This document shows, one piece after another, positions 16,683 to 25,781 of a stretch of 64,000 nt of DNA. Origin of the DNA: Bog-756 sp963777665 (lineage in GTDB: Bacteria; Actinomycetota; Acidimicrobiia; Acidimicrobiales; RAAP-2); NCBI GenBank assembly GCA_963777665.1, contig CAVZRJ010000001.1:124001-188000 (forward strand), in the 5' to 3' direction. Each line of letters begins with the position of its first letter. Position 1 is the first letter of the stretch. The position numbers and the translations under genes are program-made. A model generated the notes under the pieces. It was not told the DNA's origin. It saw nothing but the letters and a program-made list of their open reading frames with translations, and did not search any database.

Positions 16683-17462
16683 TCAAGAGGTGGCGGGCAG
16701 CGCCCCGGCTGAGTCGGAGTCGAGGAAGATGGTGGCCTGGGGCGTCTGGCGGAGGATCGACGCCGGGCACGAGGTCGCGACCGGGCCGTGCAAGGCATCC
16801 CGTACCGCGTTCGCCTTCCGGGCCTCGGGGACGATGGCCAACACACGCGTCGCACGGAGCAGTGCGGGGATGGTGACGGTCATGGCGAGCGCCGGGACGT
16901 CCGCATCGGTTGCGAAGTGCCCTTCCCCCACCTGCTGGCGGCGGCACGCCGCGTCCAGCTCGACCACCTTGACGTCGAGGGGGTCGTCGAAGTCGGCGAC
17001 GCCCGGGTCGTTGAAGGCCAGATGTCCGTTCTCGCCGATCCCGAGGCAGCACAGGTCGAGCGGATGGGTGGCCAGCAGTTCGCTGTAGCGCTCGCACTCC
17101 CGTGCCGGGTCGGCGCGTCCGTCCAGATAGTGGGCAGCCCACGGGTGGGTCGGCTGCTCGATGCGCTCCCGGATCCACCGCTGGAAGCTGGCAGGGTGCT
17201 CGGGACCCACACCCGCGTACTCGTCCATGTGGAAGATCACCACGTCACCCCAGGGGATGTCCATGGACGGCTCGACGAGGCGGTCGACGAAGGCCAGCTG
17301 GGAGTTGCCGGTGGCGAACATGGCGTGGGCCATGCCGTGTCGCGCCGCGGCGTCACGGAGCAGCGCTGCGGCCTCGAGGGCCGCCGCTCGTGCCAGCGCC
17401 GCAGCATCACGAAGGATGCGGACGTCGGTGCGTTCGCGGCTGTCCGGCGCTGGTCCGCTCAT
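16683..17462 (-). CDS. NagB-family glucosamine-6-phosphate deaminase/isomerase-like protein
   Basis: 259 residues. The NagB/RpiA fold is marked by FATGNSQLAFVDRL, the catalytic-Asp motif IFHMDEY, and the active-site motif LGIGENGHLAFNDPG with the catalytic His. EARKANAVRDALHGPV and ATIFLDSDSAGALP close the fold. NagB enzymes deaminate and isomerise glucosamine-6-phosphate to fructose-6-phosphate. The GENGH variant is seen in NagB paralogues of uncertain substrate. The start chosen (ATG 17462, MSGPAPDS) gives the usual length; an in-frame ATG further upstream would add 35 residues unlike the family. Confidence 0.8.
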   Translation of the reverse strand: MSGPAPDSRERTDVRILRDAAALARAAALEAAALLRDAAARHGMAHAMFATGNSQLAFVDRLVEPSMDIPWGDVVIFHMDEYAGVGPEHPASFQRWIRERIEQPTHPWAAHYLDGRADPARECERYSELLATHPLDLCCLGIGENGHLAFNDPGVADFDDPLDVKVVELDAACRRQQVGEGHFATDADVPALAMTVTIPALLRATRVLAIVPEARKANAVRDALHGPVATSCPASILRQTPQATIFLDSDSAGALPATS

Positions 17463-17537
17463 GGAGGCACTGTAGGGGAGGGCGTCGCCGAGCGGCTCCG
17501 CCACCGCGACCTGGCTGCACGGGACCGGCTGCGGTCC

Positions 17538-17543
17538 TAGAGT
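17538..17543 (+). promoter_or_regulatory. −10 box before the alcohol dehydrogenase gene
   Basis: TAGAGT is followed by six bases and a GTG at 17550 that opens a nine-codon ORF. The hexamer is identical to the one before the GH4 gene. Expected transcription start is at 17550, about 80 bases before the dehydrogenase ATG. Confidence 0.4.
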
Positions 17544-17549
17544 GGCGCC

Positions 17550-17579
17550 GTGCCGGCGTCCGGGCACGCCACGCGGTGA
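17550..17579 (+). CDS. Possible leaderless nine-residue leader peptide
   Basis: GTG and eight further codons (VPASGHATR) then TGA, starting exactly at the predicted transcription start. It is the second such mini-ORF in the window, after 4827–4865. It may be chance. Confidence 0.15.
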   Translation: MPASGHATR

Positions 17580-17632
17580 ACCGGAGCCGGCCTGACGGGG
17601 GAGGTGGCGTCCTGAACGGACTACCGGAGACG

Positions 17633-18709
17633 ATGCCGGTCGCGGTCTACAGACGGCCGGGCTTGGTCGAGGTCGAGGTGCGAACGGTGCCCCGGCCCGG
17701 ACCCGGCGAGGTCCTGGTCGAGGTCGACCACTGCGGGATCTGCGGTTCGGACATCCATCTCATGTTCGAGGGATGGGCCGGCTCTCCCGGCCTGGTGGCG
17801 GGCCACGAGTTCACCGGCAGCGTCGCTGCCGTGGGTGACGGCGTGACGGGGTGGGCGTCCGGCGACCCAGTGGTCGGTGGCCCTTCTCCCCGGTGCGGAC
17901 GCTGCCGCCGTTGTCGCGAGGGGAAACCGTCTCAATGCGAGGAGCGCGGTTCGGTCGTCGACAACCGGGACGGGGCCTTCGCCGGCTACGTGGTGGTACC
18001 GGCCGCGTCACTCCTGCGTCGGCCGGAGGGACTCACCGCCCGCCGTGCCGCGCTGGCGGAGCCACTTGCCGTCGCGCTCCACGGGCTGACCCGGTCGGGC
18101 GTCGCGCCCGGAGACTCGGTCATGGTCATCGGTGCGGGACCGATCGGCGCGCTGTCCATCGCTGCGCTGGTGGCCCGGGGTATCGGTCCGGTCATCGCAG
18201 TGGAGCCCGCCGAACGCCGACGACGACTGGCCCGCGACCTCGGTGCCTCCGAGGTGCTGGACCCATCTGCGCTCGAGACCTTCCCGAGCTGGGAGCCGGA
18301 GCGGATGGCGGAGCGCGCCGTGCACGTGGTGCTCGAGTGCTCGGGGAAGAAGGCGGCGATGGAGGCCGGATTCCAGCAGCTGCGGCGGGGTGGCACCCTG
18401 GCCCTGGTCGGGGCCGGGATCGATCAGCCGACGTTCGACCCCAATCGCTGGATCCTCAACGAGCTCTCCGTCGTCGGGTCGTTCATCTACGACCTGGGAG
18501 GATTCGCCGATGCACTGGAGCTCCTGGCCTCCGAAGGGTTCCCGACCGATCGGATCATCGAGGCGGACGACGTGCCCCTCGACGGCATCTCCGACGCGCT
18601 CTCCGGTCTGGCCCACGGCCGCTTCGCCGGCAAGGTGATGGTGGTGCCCCGGCTGTCGGAGGGCGCCGATGGAGCGTCCACCGCCGGCAGCACAGTCAGG
18701 AGACGACCG
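17633..18709 (+). CDS. Zinc-dependent alcohol/threonine-dehydrogenase-like oxidoreductase
   Basis: Medium-chain dehydrogenase/reductase that oxidises a secondary alcohol or polyol with NAD(P)+. Catalytic zinc ligands are Cys in DHCGICGSDIH and His-Glu in AGHEFTG. The structural-zinc Cys cluster is CGRCRRCREGKPSQCEE. The Rossmann motif is VIGAGPIGALS. The sorbitol/threonine dehydrogenase branch is the closest by motif. The ATG at 17633 (GGAG upstream) is chosen. The frame has no stop and runs straight into the VOC protein; in a neighbouring frame a TGA at 18711–18713 overlaps the VOC ATG, so a lost base near the 3' end may hide a normal stop. Confidence 0.75.
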
Positions 18710-19156
18710 ATGACCCACCCCTTCTATCCGACCGGCACCCCCCGGTTCAATCACGTCGCGATGAGTCTCGATCCCGACCTGCTCGACCGTGGCAAGCGGG
18801 AGGAGATCTGTCGGTTCTTCAGCGAGGTCTTCGGCTTCGAGGAGCTGGACATGTTGACCCTCGACCGGCGCAGGTTGGTCCTGTCGTGCGTCCACTGGGA
18901 CCAGTTCCTCTTCTTCGTGGCCGAGGACGAGCCCATGCGCTGTCCCCGGATGGACCACTTCGGCTTTGCCGTGGGGTCCCTGGCAGAGCTCACGGGCGCA
19001 CGCGACCGGGCCGCCGCCTACCTGGCGAAGGACGAGCGGGTCGACCTGATCGATGTGAAGGTCGACGACCAGGGAATGGTCAAGATCCACTCGTTCTACG
19101 TCGGGTACCTGCTGCCGATGATGTGCGAGGTGCAGTGGTGGGAGTTCGCGTCATGA
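18710..19156 (+). CDS. VOC (glyoxalase-fold) protein
   Basis: 148 residues with the vicinal-oxygen-chelate fold: FNHVAMSLDPDLLD with a first metal-ligand His, FFSEVFGFEELD, HFGFAVGSLAEL with a second His, and a final strand MCEVQWWEF with the Glu ligand. Such proteins are dioxygenases, isomerases or lyases with a bound metal; the activity here is unknown. The ATG has its own Shine-Dalgarno (AGGAG seven bases before), so it is probably a separate gene even though it is in frame with the dehydrogenase. The stop overlaps the ATG of the LLM oxidoreductase gene. Confidence 0.65.
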   Translation: MTHPFYPTGTPRFNHVAMSLDPDLLDRGKREEICRFFSEVFGFEELDMLTLDRRRLVLSCVHWDQFLFFVAEDEPMRCPRMDHFGFAVGSLAELTGARDRAAAYLAKDERVDLIDVKVDDQGMVKIHSFYVGYLLPMMCEVQWWEFAS

Positions 19157-20163
19157 TCGGTCCGCTCGAGATCGGCGTCTTCGTCCCGCAGGGTTGGAAG
19201 CTCGAGTACGAGGGCTGGAGCGGACCCGACGCATGGGCCCGCTCGGTCGAGCTGGCCCAGTTGGCCGAATCGCTCGGCTACGACCATCTGTGGGTCTACG
19301 ACCACGTGGAGACCGTCCCCCGGCGCAAGCCGAGCCATGTCTTCGAGACGTTCACCATGCTGGCCGCGCTCTCGCAGCGCACGACGGGTGTGCGGCTCGG
19401 TCAGTTGGTGACCTGCGCGTCGTATCGGAATGCCGGCCTGTTGGCGAAGGAGGCCGCGTGCATCGACGTCTACTCGGGTGGGCGGTTGATCCTCGGTCTC
19501 GGTGCGGGATGGTTCCACGAGGAGTACCACTCCTACGGGTACGAGTACCCGCCCGATCGTGAGCGCCTTGCCGTGCTCGACGAGACCCTCGACGTGGTCC
19601 GCCGATTGTGGTCCGAGGAGACGGTCACCCACCACGGCGAGCACGTGCGTCTGGACGGTGCCTACTGCGACCCCAAGCCGGTCCAGGAGCTCCCCCCGAT
19701 CCTGGTCGGCGGGGGAGGGGAGCGGGTCACCCTGCGTATCGCGGCGCAACGGGCGGACCTCACCAACTGGCAGGTCGGGCTCGAGGGTTTCCAGCGCAAG
19801 TCCGGGGTCCTCGAGCGATTCTGCGAGGAGGTGGGGCGGCCCTTCGACACCATCACCCGCACCCATGGCCCGGACTGCCGGATCTTCGATACCGAGGCGG
19901 AGACCCTCGCCTGGTGCGAGTCGGAGGGCGGCGGGGATCTCTGGGGTCACACGCCCACCGCGACCTATCTGGCGGAAAACCTGGTCGGCACGGTCGAACA
20001 GGTGGCCGAGCAGTCCCAGGCCTTCGTGGACGCCGGGTGCAGGGGCTTCATCCTGTGGCTCCGTGACTACCCCTCGGACGAGACGCTTCGGCGCTTCATG
20101 ACAGAGGTCGTCCCCCTGCTCCGCGTTCCGGCACTCACGGGCGGGCCCTCGGCACACCCGTGA
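19153..20163 (+). CDS. LLM-class (F420/flavin-dependent) oxidoreductase
   Basis: 336 residues, a luciferase-like TIM barrel. Landmarks are AESLGYDHLWVYDHV, VRLGQLVTCASYRN, LAKEAACIDVYSGGRLILGLGAGWFHEEY and PPILVGGGGERVTLRIAA. In actinobacteria these are usually F420-dependent dehydrogenases or reductases. ATGA overlap with the VOC gene indicates one operon (dehydrogenase–VOC–LLM), perhaps oxidation of one small molecule; the substrate is unknown. Convergent with the acyl-CoA ligase at 20183. Confidence 0.8.
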   Translation: MIGPLEIGVFVPQGWKLEYEGWSGPDAWARSVELAQLAESLGYDHLWVYDHVETVPRRKPSHVFETFTMLAALSQRTTGVRLGQLVTCASYRNAGLLAKEAACIDVYSGGRLILGLGAGWFHEEYHSYGYEYPPDRERLAVLDETLDVVRRLWSEETVTHHGEHVRLDGAYCDPKPVQELPPILVGGGGERVTLRIAAQRADLTNWQVGLEGFQRKSGVLERFCEEVGRPFDTITRTHGPDCRIFDTEAETLAWCESEGGGDLWGHTPTATYLAENLVGTVEQVAEQSQAFVDAGCRGFILWLRDYPSDETLRRFMTEVVPLLRVPALTGGPSAHP

Positions 20164-20182
20164 CCCGATCGGGTCGCCGCGA

Positions 20183-21853
20183 TCAGCCGTCGACCACCTC
20201 TTCGCGCAGCTGCTGGCGCAGCACCTCCTTCTTCACCTTGCCGGACGGTGTCCGCGGGAGGACCTCGACGACCCGGAGCTGCTCCGGCCACTTCTGACGC
20301 GCCATGCCGGACTCCGCCAGGCGCCGCTGCACGCCGGCCAGGTCGAACGATCCGCCCTCAGCGGTCACCCGCACGAACGCGCAGGCCTGCTCGCCCAACC
20401 GGGGGTGGGGAGCGGCCACCACCGCCACCTCGGCCACACCGTCCATCCCCATCAGCTGCCCTTCGACCTCGGCGGCGCTGATGTTCTCGCCACCGCGGAT
20501 GATCACGTCCTTCTTGCGGTCGGTGATGGTGAGGTACCCGGACGGGTCGAGCACGCCGATGTCCTCGGTGCGGTACCACCCCTCGTCGTCGAAGAGGACA
20601 GCCGTCAGTGCCGGATCGGTGTAGCCCATGCAGCAGTCCGGTCCACGGGACCAGATCTCACCGGGCTCGCCCGGCTCGACCGGTCGTCCCCTGTCGTCGA
20701 GCAGCCGGATCTCGACTCCCTCGAGCGGTCGCCCGTCGGTGCGGAGCCTGAGGGATTCGGGGTCGGTGTGGTAGGACCCGGTCACCGAAGGATGCTCGGT
20801 GGAGCCGTACATGCGGACGATCGAGATTCCCTGGGCTGCGGCCCGCTCGGCAACAGCCGCGGGCACCGTGGCCCCGCCGAGCCCGATGTGTTCCATGAGC
20901 CCGAGATGGGCCTCGGTGCGGTCCGGGTGGTCGAGCAGGCTGGTGAGGAAGTAGGTGGCCCCGGAGCCACAGGCCAGCTGGAACTCCGTCATCAGCCCGA
21001 GCACTCGGGCCGGGTCCCAGACGTCGACCAGGTGGACCGGATTGCCCTTGAGCACCGGGATGAGCAGGGCTCCCAACATCCCCATCGCGTGGCCCACGGG
21101 TGCTCCGGTGAGGGTCGCCCGTCCGGCGGCGGCGTCCATGGCACCGAGCTGGCGGACCTCGCACCCGATGGTGCGGTGGGTGTGGATGACCCCCTTCGGA
21201 TCGGCGGTGGTCCCCGACGTATATGCGACGATCGCCGCGGAACCCGGGTCGACGGGGACCGGCTCCGCGATCGGCGTGCCTGCGGCCTCGAGGTCGTCGA
21301 AGGCCAGGAGTCCGGAGGGGAGCGATTCGGCGGGAGGGCCCACAACAGCGATCGTGTGGACGCTGTCGAGCGCTCCGCCCATCCGCCCGAGGCCTGCGAG
21401 GTAGTCGGTGCGGCCGAATGTGGCGGCGGTCACCAGGACCTTCACCCCGGTGCGCCGGAGGATGTACTCGACCTCCTTCGGGCCGTAGAAGTGGACGATC
21501 GGGACGATCACCGCCCCGAGGAGGGCTCCCGCGTAGAAGGTCACCGCTGCCTCGACCCAGTTCGGGAGCTGGAAGGCCACGGTGTCGCTCGGTCCCACCC
21601 CACGGTCGATGAGCGCGCCGGCCAGCCGCCGGGCCCGCTCGTCGAGCTCGCCGAACGTGCCCCTCCAGGGGCGCTCCTCCGAGTGGATCCGGAACTCCTG
21701 TCCGGGAGCGGCCCGCAGGGCGCGGTCGAGCTGGCCCCCGAGTGTCCGGTCGTCCCAGAGCCCATCCGCGAGCCAGCGTCGCTCGAGCTCCGGCGGCACG
21801 GTACGGAGCGACCACCCGTGGGGCGACAGTGCCCGGTCGGCGGTCAGGCCCAC
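20183..21853 (-). CDS. Acyl-CoA synthetase (AMP-forming)
   Basis: 556 residues of the ANL adenylating superfamily, activating a carboxylic acid to acyl-AMP and then acyl-CoA. Motifs in order: YTSGTTADPKG (P-loop), RMYGSTEHP (adenine/acyl site), GWYRTEDIG, DRKKDVIIRGGENIS (hinge) and RTPSGKVKKE with the catalytic Lys. The start is the GTG at 21853, overlapping the last codons of the monooxygenase gene upstream, so the two are coupled. Related to medium/long-chain or cyclohexanecarboxylate-type ligases; the acid is not defined. It has no frameshift, unlike the ligase at 25778. Confidence 0.85.
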   Translation of the reverse strand: MGLTADRALSPHGWSLRTVPPELERRWLADGLWDDRTLGGQLDRALRAAPGQEFRIHSEERPWRGTFGELDERARRLAGALIDRGVGPSDTVAFQLPNWVEAAVTFYAGALLGAVIVPIVHFYGPKEVEYILRRTGVKVLVTAATFGRTDYLAGLGRMGGALDSVHTIAVVGPPAESLPSGLLAFDDLEAAGTPIAEPVPVDPGSAAIVAYTSGTTADPKGVIHTHRTIGCEVRQLGAMDAAAGRATLTGAPVGHAMGMLGALLIPVLKGNPVHLVDVWDPARVLGLMTEFQLACGSGATYFLTSLLDHPDRTEAHLGLMEHIGLGGATVPAAVAERAAAQGISIVRMYGSTEHPSVTGSYHTDPESLRLRTDGRPLEGVEIRLLDDRGRPVEPGEPGEIWSRGPDCCMGYTDPALTAVLFDDEGWYRTEDIGVLDPSGYLTITDRKKDVIIRGGENISAAEVEGQLMGMDGVAEVAVVAAPHPRLGEQACAFVRVTAEGGSFDLAGVQRRLAESGMARQKWPEQLRVVEVLPRTPSGKVKKEVLRQQLREEVVDG

Positions 21854-22161
21854 GGAGGCTTCACCGGGGTCGCCTCGTAGACGGCCATGTCGACGTAGCG
21901 GGAGGGGACCGGCGGCTCCGACTGGGACCCAACCGATGGGGACCCGGACGAGCGCAGGCCGGCCACATGTGCCTCGAGGTCGCCCATCTGTTCCCAGCGT
22001 TCGAGGAGGCGTACCCGACAGGGGTCGCCGGCATCTGCGGCGAAGGAGTAGTCGAGGCACCCGGTTTCCGCGAGGGAGTTCGTGACCTGCTCCCGTCGGC
22101 CGTCGAGAAAGCGGTCGCGGTCGCCTTCGGCGACCTCGATGGTGCCGACAACGATGATCAT
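21844..22161 (-). CDS. Antibiotic-biosynthesis-monooxygenase (ABM) domain protein
   Basis: 105 residues: MIIVVGTIEVAEGDRDRFLD, GCLDYSFAAD, RVRLLERWEQMGDLEAHVA. This is the dimeric ferredoxin-like ABM fold, used by small cofactor-free monooxygenases and by heme or quinone-related enzymes. AAAGGA lies eight bases before the ATG. Coupled to the acyl-CoA ligase downstream on the same strand; a joint role is plausible but unproven. Confidence 0.75.
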   Translation of the reverse strand: MIIVVGTIEVAEGDRDRFLDGRREQVTNSLAETGCLDYSFAADAGDPCRVRLLERWEQMGDLEAHVAGLRSSGSPSVGSQSEPPVPSRYVDMAVYEATPVKPPWA

Positions 22162-22225
22162 CTGGGCGTCCTTTCCCCGGGCTGGCGACCGGGTGTACGG
22201 TCCTGGGTCCGGTGACCCTGCACAC

Positions 22226-22231
22226 TACGAT
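22226..22231 (+). promoter_or_regulatory. −10 box of the DUF427 gene (leaderless)
   Basis: TACGAT, five bases, then the GTG at 22237, in frame with the DUF427 N-terminal part. Confidence 0.4.
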
Positions 22232-22236
22232 GACCG

Positions 22237-22708
22237 GTGCCCACGCGGCGGGTGCCGCAGCGACCGGTGGAGGGGAACCAGCCGACACCGAACCGGCCGG
22301 TGATGGGGGACAGGTCATGGAACACTCGGGATACGTCGAGCGACGCCGACTACCGGGTCGACATCCTGGCCCGCCGGAACCGGGTCACCGTGACCCTCGG
22401 GGATCTCCATCCTGGCCGACAGCGTCCGGACGCTCCTGGTCGACGAGCAGGATCACGGCCTCGTCTTCTACTTCCCCCCCGACGACGTACGCATCGACCT
22501 CCTCACCCCCGACGACCGCACCAGTGTCTGCCCGTTCAAGGGGATCGCCACCTACCGGCGTCTCGTCCACGACGGGGTGGAGGTGCTGGCGTGGACCTAC
22601 TCCGACCCACATCGCGAGGTGGCCCGACTGGCCGGCTACCTCGCCTTCTACCAGGACGTCGTCGACCTGCGGGTGGGCACTGCGGACCCGGCGGTCTCGG
22701 GGCGGTGA
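22237..22708 (+). CDS. DUF427 domain protein (one frameshift)
   Basis: About 155 residues. After a basic, low-complexity N-terminus (about 40 residues), DYRVDILARRNRVTVTLG leads into the DUF427 fold: SILADSVRTLLVDE, LVFYFPPDDVRIDLL, TSVCPFKGIATY and AGYLAFYQDVVDL. DUF427 is common in actinobacteria and has no established biochemical role. A +1 shift lies near 22407 (CTCCATCC). The stop TGA overlaps the GTG of the thioesterase gene, suggesting coupling. The GTG at 22237 is chosen because a −10 box sits just before it. Confidence 0.65.
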
Positions 22709-23624
22709 GCGTCGGCCGGAGCGCAGTCACCGACGACTCGAGCGTGACCCGGATGATGGAGATCTTCGACGTCCCGGAAGACGTCGGGCAAGATGACGAC
22801 GACGTCCCAGGACGCGGGCGGTACCGCTTCGTCGGGACCAGCGACGGTGGTGTCCGCAGGGTGGTGGACGGGAGCCAGCTGCTGGCCCAGGCGGTCGTGG
22901 CCGCCTCGAAGGTCATGCCCGGTCACACCGTGCACTCGGCCCACGCCGTCTTCACCCGGGCCGTCGACGACGTCCGGCCGCTCTGGTTCGAGGTGGACGT
23001 GACCCACCGGGGTCGCACCTTCGGCGGTGCGGTGGTGAGCGTCGGCCAGGGGGACCGCCGGTGCGCAGCGGTGAGTGTGCTCCTCGGTGGCACCGCTCCC
23101 GACGTGATCCGCCACACGGCCCGGCATGCCGGCGGTCGGTGGCCCGGCCGATGCGCTGGAGGTCACCATGCCGATGGCCGGCCGCGAGCTGCGACTCGTC
23201 GGCGTGGCCGACCCGAACGACCCCGACGAGGTCGGACCGCCGGTCCTCGACGCATGGGTGCGCTACGACACCGGTCCCCGACCGGTCCGATCTCGCCCGG
23301 GCCCTGATCGCCCACTTCACCGGCCACCTCTCGATCTCGGCCACCATGCGTGGCCACCGGGGCATCGGCACCGCCCAGGCCCACCGCACCGTGTCGACCG
23401 CGGTCATGACCATCACGATCGTCTTCCACGAGCCGGTGACATGGGACGGCTGGCTGCTCTACCACCACGAGAGCACCCAGGTCGGCGGGGGCATGTCGTA
23501 CGTGCGCGGTCAGGTCTTCACCGAGCAGGGCGCACTGATCGCCTCCTTCGCCCAGGAGGCGATGATCCGACCCTTCGAGGAGGGTCCCGATGCCCCGGTC
23601 CTGCCAGCAGAGGCACTCCTCTGA
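22705..23624 (+). CDS. Acyl-CoA thioesterase II (TesB-like, two frameshifts)
   Basis: Double hot-dog thioesterase that hydrolyses acyl-CoA to free acid and CoA. The first hot-dog has DGSQLLAQAVVAASKVMPGHTVHSAHAVF and RGRTFGGAVVSVGQG; the second has HLSISATMRGH, TWDGWLLYHHES and YVRGQVFTEQGALIASFAQEAMIR, with the conserved Asp and Gln of TesB. Plus-one shifts lie near 23135 and 23280. Repaired length about 305 residues, normal for TesB. It heads the acyl-CoA gene set on the plus strand. Confidence 0.8.
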
Positions 23625-23691
23625 CCGCTGCGGCCCGGATCCGAGCGGTGGGCGCCCGCGGCGGCTACATCTGTACACCGGCAGGTGCCGG

Positions 23692-24535
23692 GTGAAGTTC
23701 GCGCTCTCCCTCGGGGTGCTCAATCCGACCGCGTGGGTGGCGGTGACCGAGGAGGCAGACCGGCTCGGCTACGACTCGGTCTGGATCCCCGAGCACCTGG
23801 TGCTTCCGGTCGAAATGGGGGGAAGCCCGCACGACGGTCAGGATCACCCGCCCATCCCGTCCGAGATCCCGGTCTTCGACGCGCTCGTGTACCTGTCACA
23901 TCCTGGCCGCGCGTACCGAGCGCATCCGGTTCGGCACCCAGGTCTACAACATCGGCCTGCGCCACCCCTTCAGCACGGCACGGGCCGTGGCCACGCTCGA
24001 CGTGCTGTCCGGTGGCCGGGTCGACTTCGGCATCGGTGCCAGCTGGCTGCGGGCCGAGTGGGACGCGGTGGGCCTCGACTTCGACACCCGCGGCGCGCGG
24101 GTCGACGAGTGCCATCGACATCTGCCGCCGGCTCTGGTCGGAACCGGTCGTCGAGCACCACGGCACGCTTCTTCGACTTCGCTCCGGTGAGGTTCGAGCC
24201 CAAGCCGGTGCAACAGCCCTGGCCCCGCCTCCACATCGGAGGGGACGGTCCGGCCGCGCTCCGCCGTGCGGCGACGGTCGGCGACGGCTGGGTGCCGATG
24301 AACCACACGCTCGAGCAGATTCCCGCCGCGGTGGTCCGGCTCGCCGAGCTGCGGGACCGGGCCGGACGGCCCGGGCGCACCGAGGTGACCCTCGGCGGTG
24401 CAGATCAGCTCCAGGGCCGACGTCGAGCGCTACGCCGAGGCCGGGGTCGATCGGGTGTTCGTCAAGCCGTGGAGCCGCACCTCGGATGCACTCGACGGGA
24501 TCCGCCGCTTCGCCGAGGAGTTCCTGCCCGGCTGA
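23692..24535 (+). CDS. LLM-class F420-dependent oxidoreductase (four frameshifts)
   Basis: Luciferase-like protein: VKFALSLGVLNPTAWVAVTEEAD, GYDSVWIPEHLVLP, TERIRFGTQVYNIGLRHP, ATLDVLSGGRVDFGIGASWLRAEW, LHIGGDGPAALRRAATVGDGWVP and YAEAGVDRVFVKPWSRT. These fit the actinobacterial TIGR03619-like group. The frame moves +1 four times (about 23903, 24108, 24165 and 24402), always with similarity continuing in the new frame. Repaired length about 280. In the acyl-CoA cluster it may carry out an F420-linked redox step; the substrate is unknown. Confidence 0.75.
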
Positions 24536-24631
24536 CACGTCCCGCCCCGGCTGACCAGGCTGCCGTCGACCCGACCGGCTCCGGCGTTGGCGGGGAGCCC
24601 GGCTCACGTGTCCGGGCGCGACACCCTCCCC

Positions 24632-24637
24632 TAGTAT
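24632..24637 (+). promoter_or_regulatory. −10 box upstream of the DMT transporter gene
   Basis: TAGTAT; a transcript from here would have a leader of about 45 bases with AAGGAGG before the GTG at 24690. No clear −35. Confidence 0.35.
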
Positions 24638-24689
24638 GGGGCCGCGGGGAGCACGACGGCGGGTTCACCACAAGGAGGCGCCGAGTCCA

Positions 24690-25781
24690 GTGCCAGGTGA
24701 TGACGTGCCCACACAGGCCAGTGCCGGACCCTCGGGTGCGGCTGCCGCCTGCCCCGGACAGAAGTAGGGATCGTGGTCTACGTCCTCGCCCTCGACCGCG
24801 GCGCTCGCGAACGCGCTCACCAGCATCCTCCAGCGGATGGGCGTGGAGGACGCACCCGACGGACTCGACGCTCAGGCTGAGCCTGCTGACCCACGCCCTC
24901 AAGCGGGGGGTGTGGCTGCTCGGGTTCGCCATCATGGTGGGGTCGTTCCTCTTCCAGGCGGTCGCCCTCCATCTCGGGAACCTCAGCCAGGTCCAGCCCA
25001 TCCTGACCACCGAGCTCCTGCTCCTGGTGCTCCTGCTGGCCACCTGGTTCCGCTACCGGATCGGTGGCATCCGTCTGGCTCGGCGTGCCTGGCAGCCGCC
25101 GGCGGGTTGGCCGGATTCCTCATCTTCGCCCAGCCCGAGAGTGGCGACCTGAACCCTCGCCCCCTCGGATGGATCATCGCCGGGTCCGCCTGCGGGGTCC
25201 TGGTGGTCGTTGCGGTCCTGCTCGCGCTCCGTGGGCCCCGCTGGTGGCGGGCGGCCATGTTCGGGGCGGCCGGGGCGGTCGGATTCGCCTTCACCGCCGC
25301 GCTGATCAAGTCGGTCGGCGACTACGTGGCCACGGACTGGGCGCAGCTGTTGGTGCACTGGCAGACCTACGCGCTCGCGCGTGTGCGGGGTGGGTTCGGT
25401 GTTCCTGGCCCAGAACGCCTTCCACGCCGGCCCCATCGCCGCCTCGCAGACCGCGCTGGTCCTCGTCGACCCGCTGGCGAGCCTGGCCACTCGGCATCGG
25501 GCTGTTCGGCGACAATCTGCGCACCTACGGCGCCTACGGCCCACTCGAGGCGTTCTCGCTCCTCATCATGTTCGTCGGCGCCGATCTACCTGGCCCAGTC
25601 ATCGTTGATCTCGGGGGTCAAGGGCGAGGACGAGCGGTACAACGAGCTGTTGTCCCTGCGGTCCCGGTCCCAGCGATTGGCCGAGGCCGTCCAGGACCAG
25701 CTCCCACCCGATGCCGTCCAGCCTCCCGGGCGTCGAGTGACGCTCGCCGGCCACATCCCCGATCCCTCCGGTCCGACATGA
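24690..25781 (+). CDS. DMT-superfamily membrane transporter (many frameshifts)
   Basis: EamA/NIPA-like multi-pass protein with about nine hydrophobic segments. Recognisable blocks: VVYVLALSTAALANALTSILQR, TLRLSLLTHALKRGVWLLGF, LGNLSQVQPILTTELLLLVL, GFAFTAALIKSVGDYVATDW, VGSVFLAQNAFHAGPIAASQTAL and YLAQSSLISG. Paired DMT repeats have the Q-P-I and A-A-S-Q pattern seen here. The GTG at 24690 is preceded by AAGGAGG. At least seven frame changes are needed (about 24765, 24800, 24870, 25073, 25092, 25383, 25487 and 25577), nearly all +1. Cargo unknown. A charged C-terminal tail follows the last helix, and TGA overlaps the next ATG. Confidence 0.65.

Noticed and set aside
20164..20173. Perfect 10-bp palindrome CCCGATCGGG between converging genes
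   Set aside because: It has no loop for a hairpin and is short for this base composition; not distinguishable from chance.
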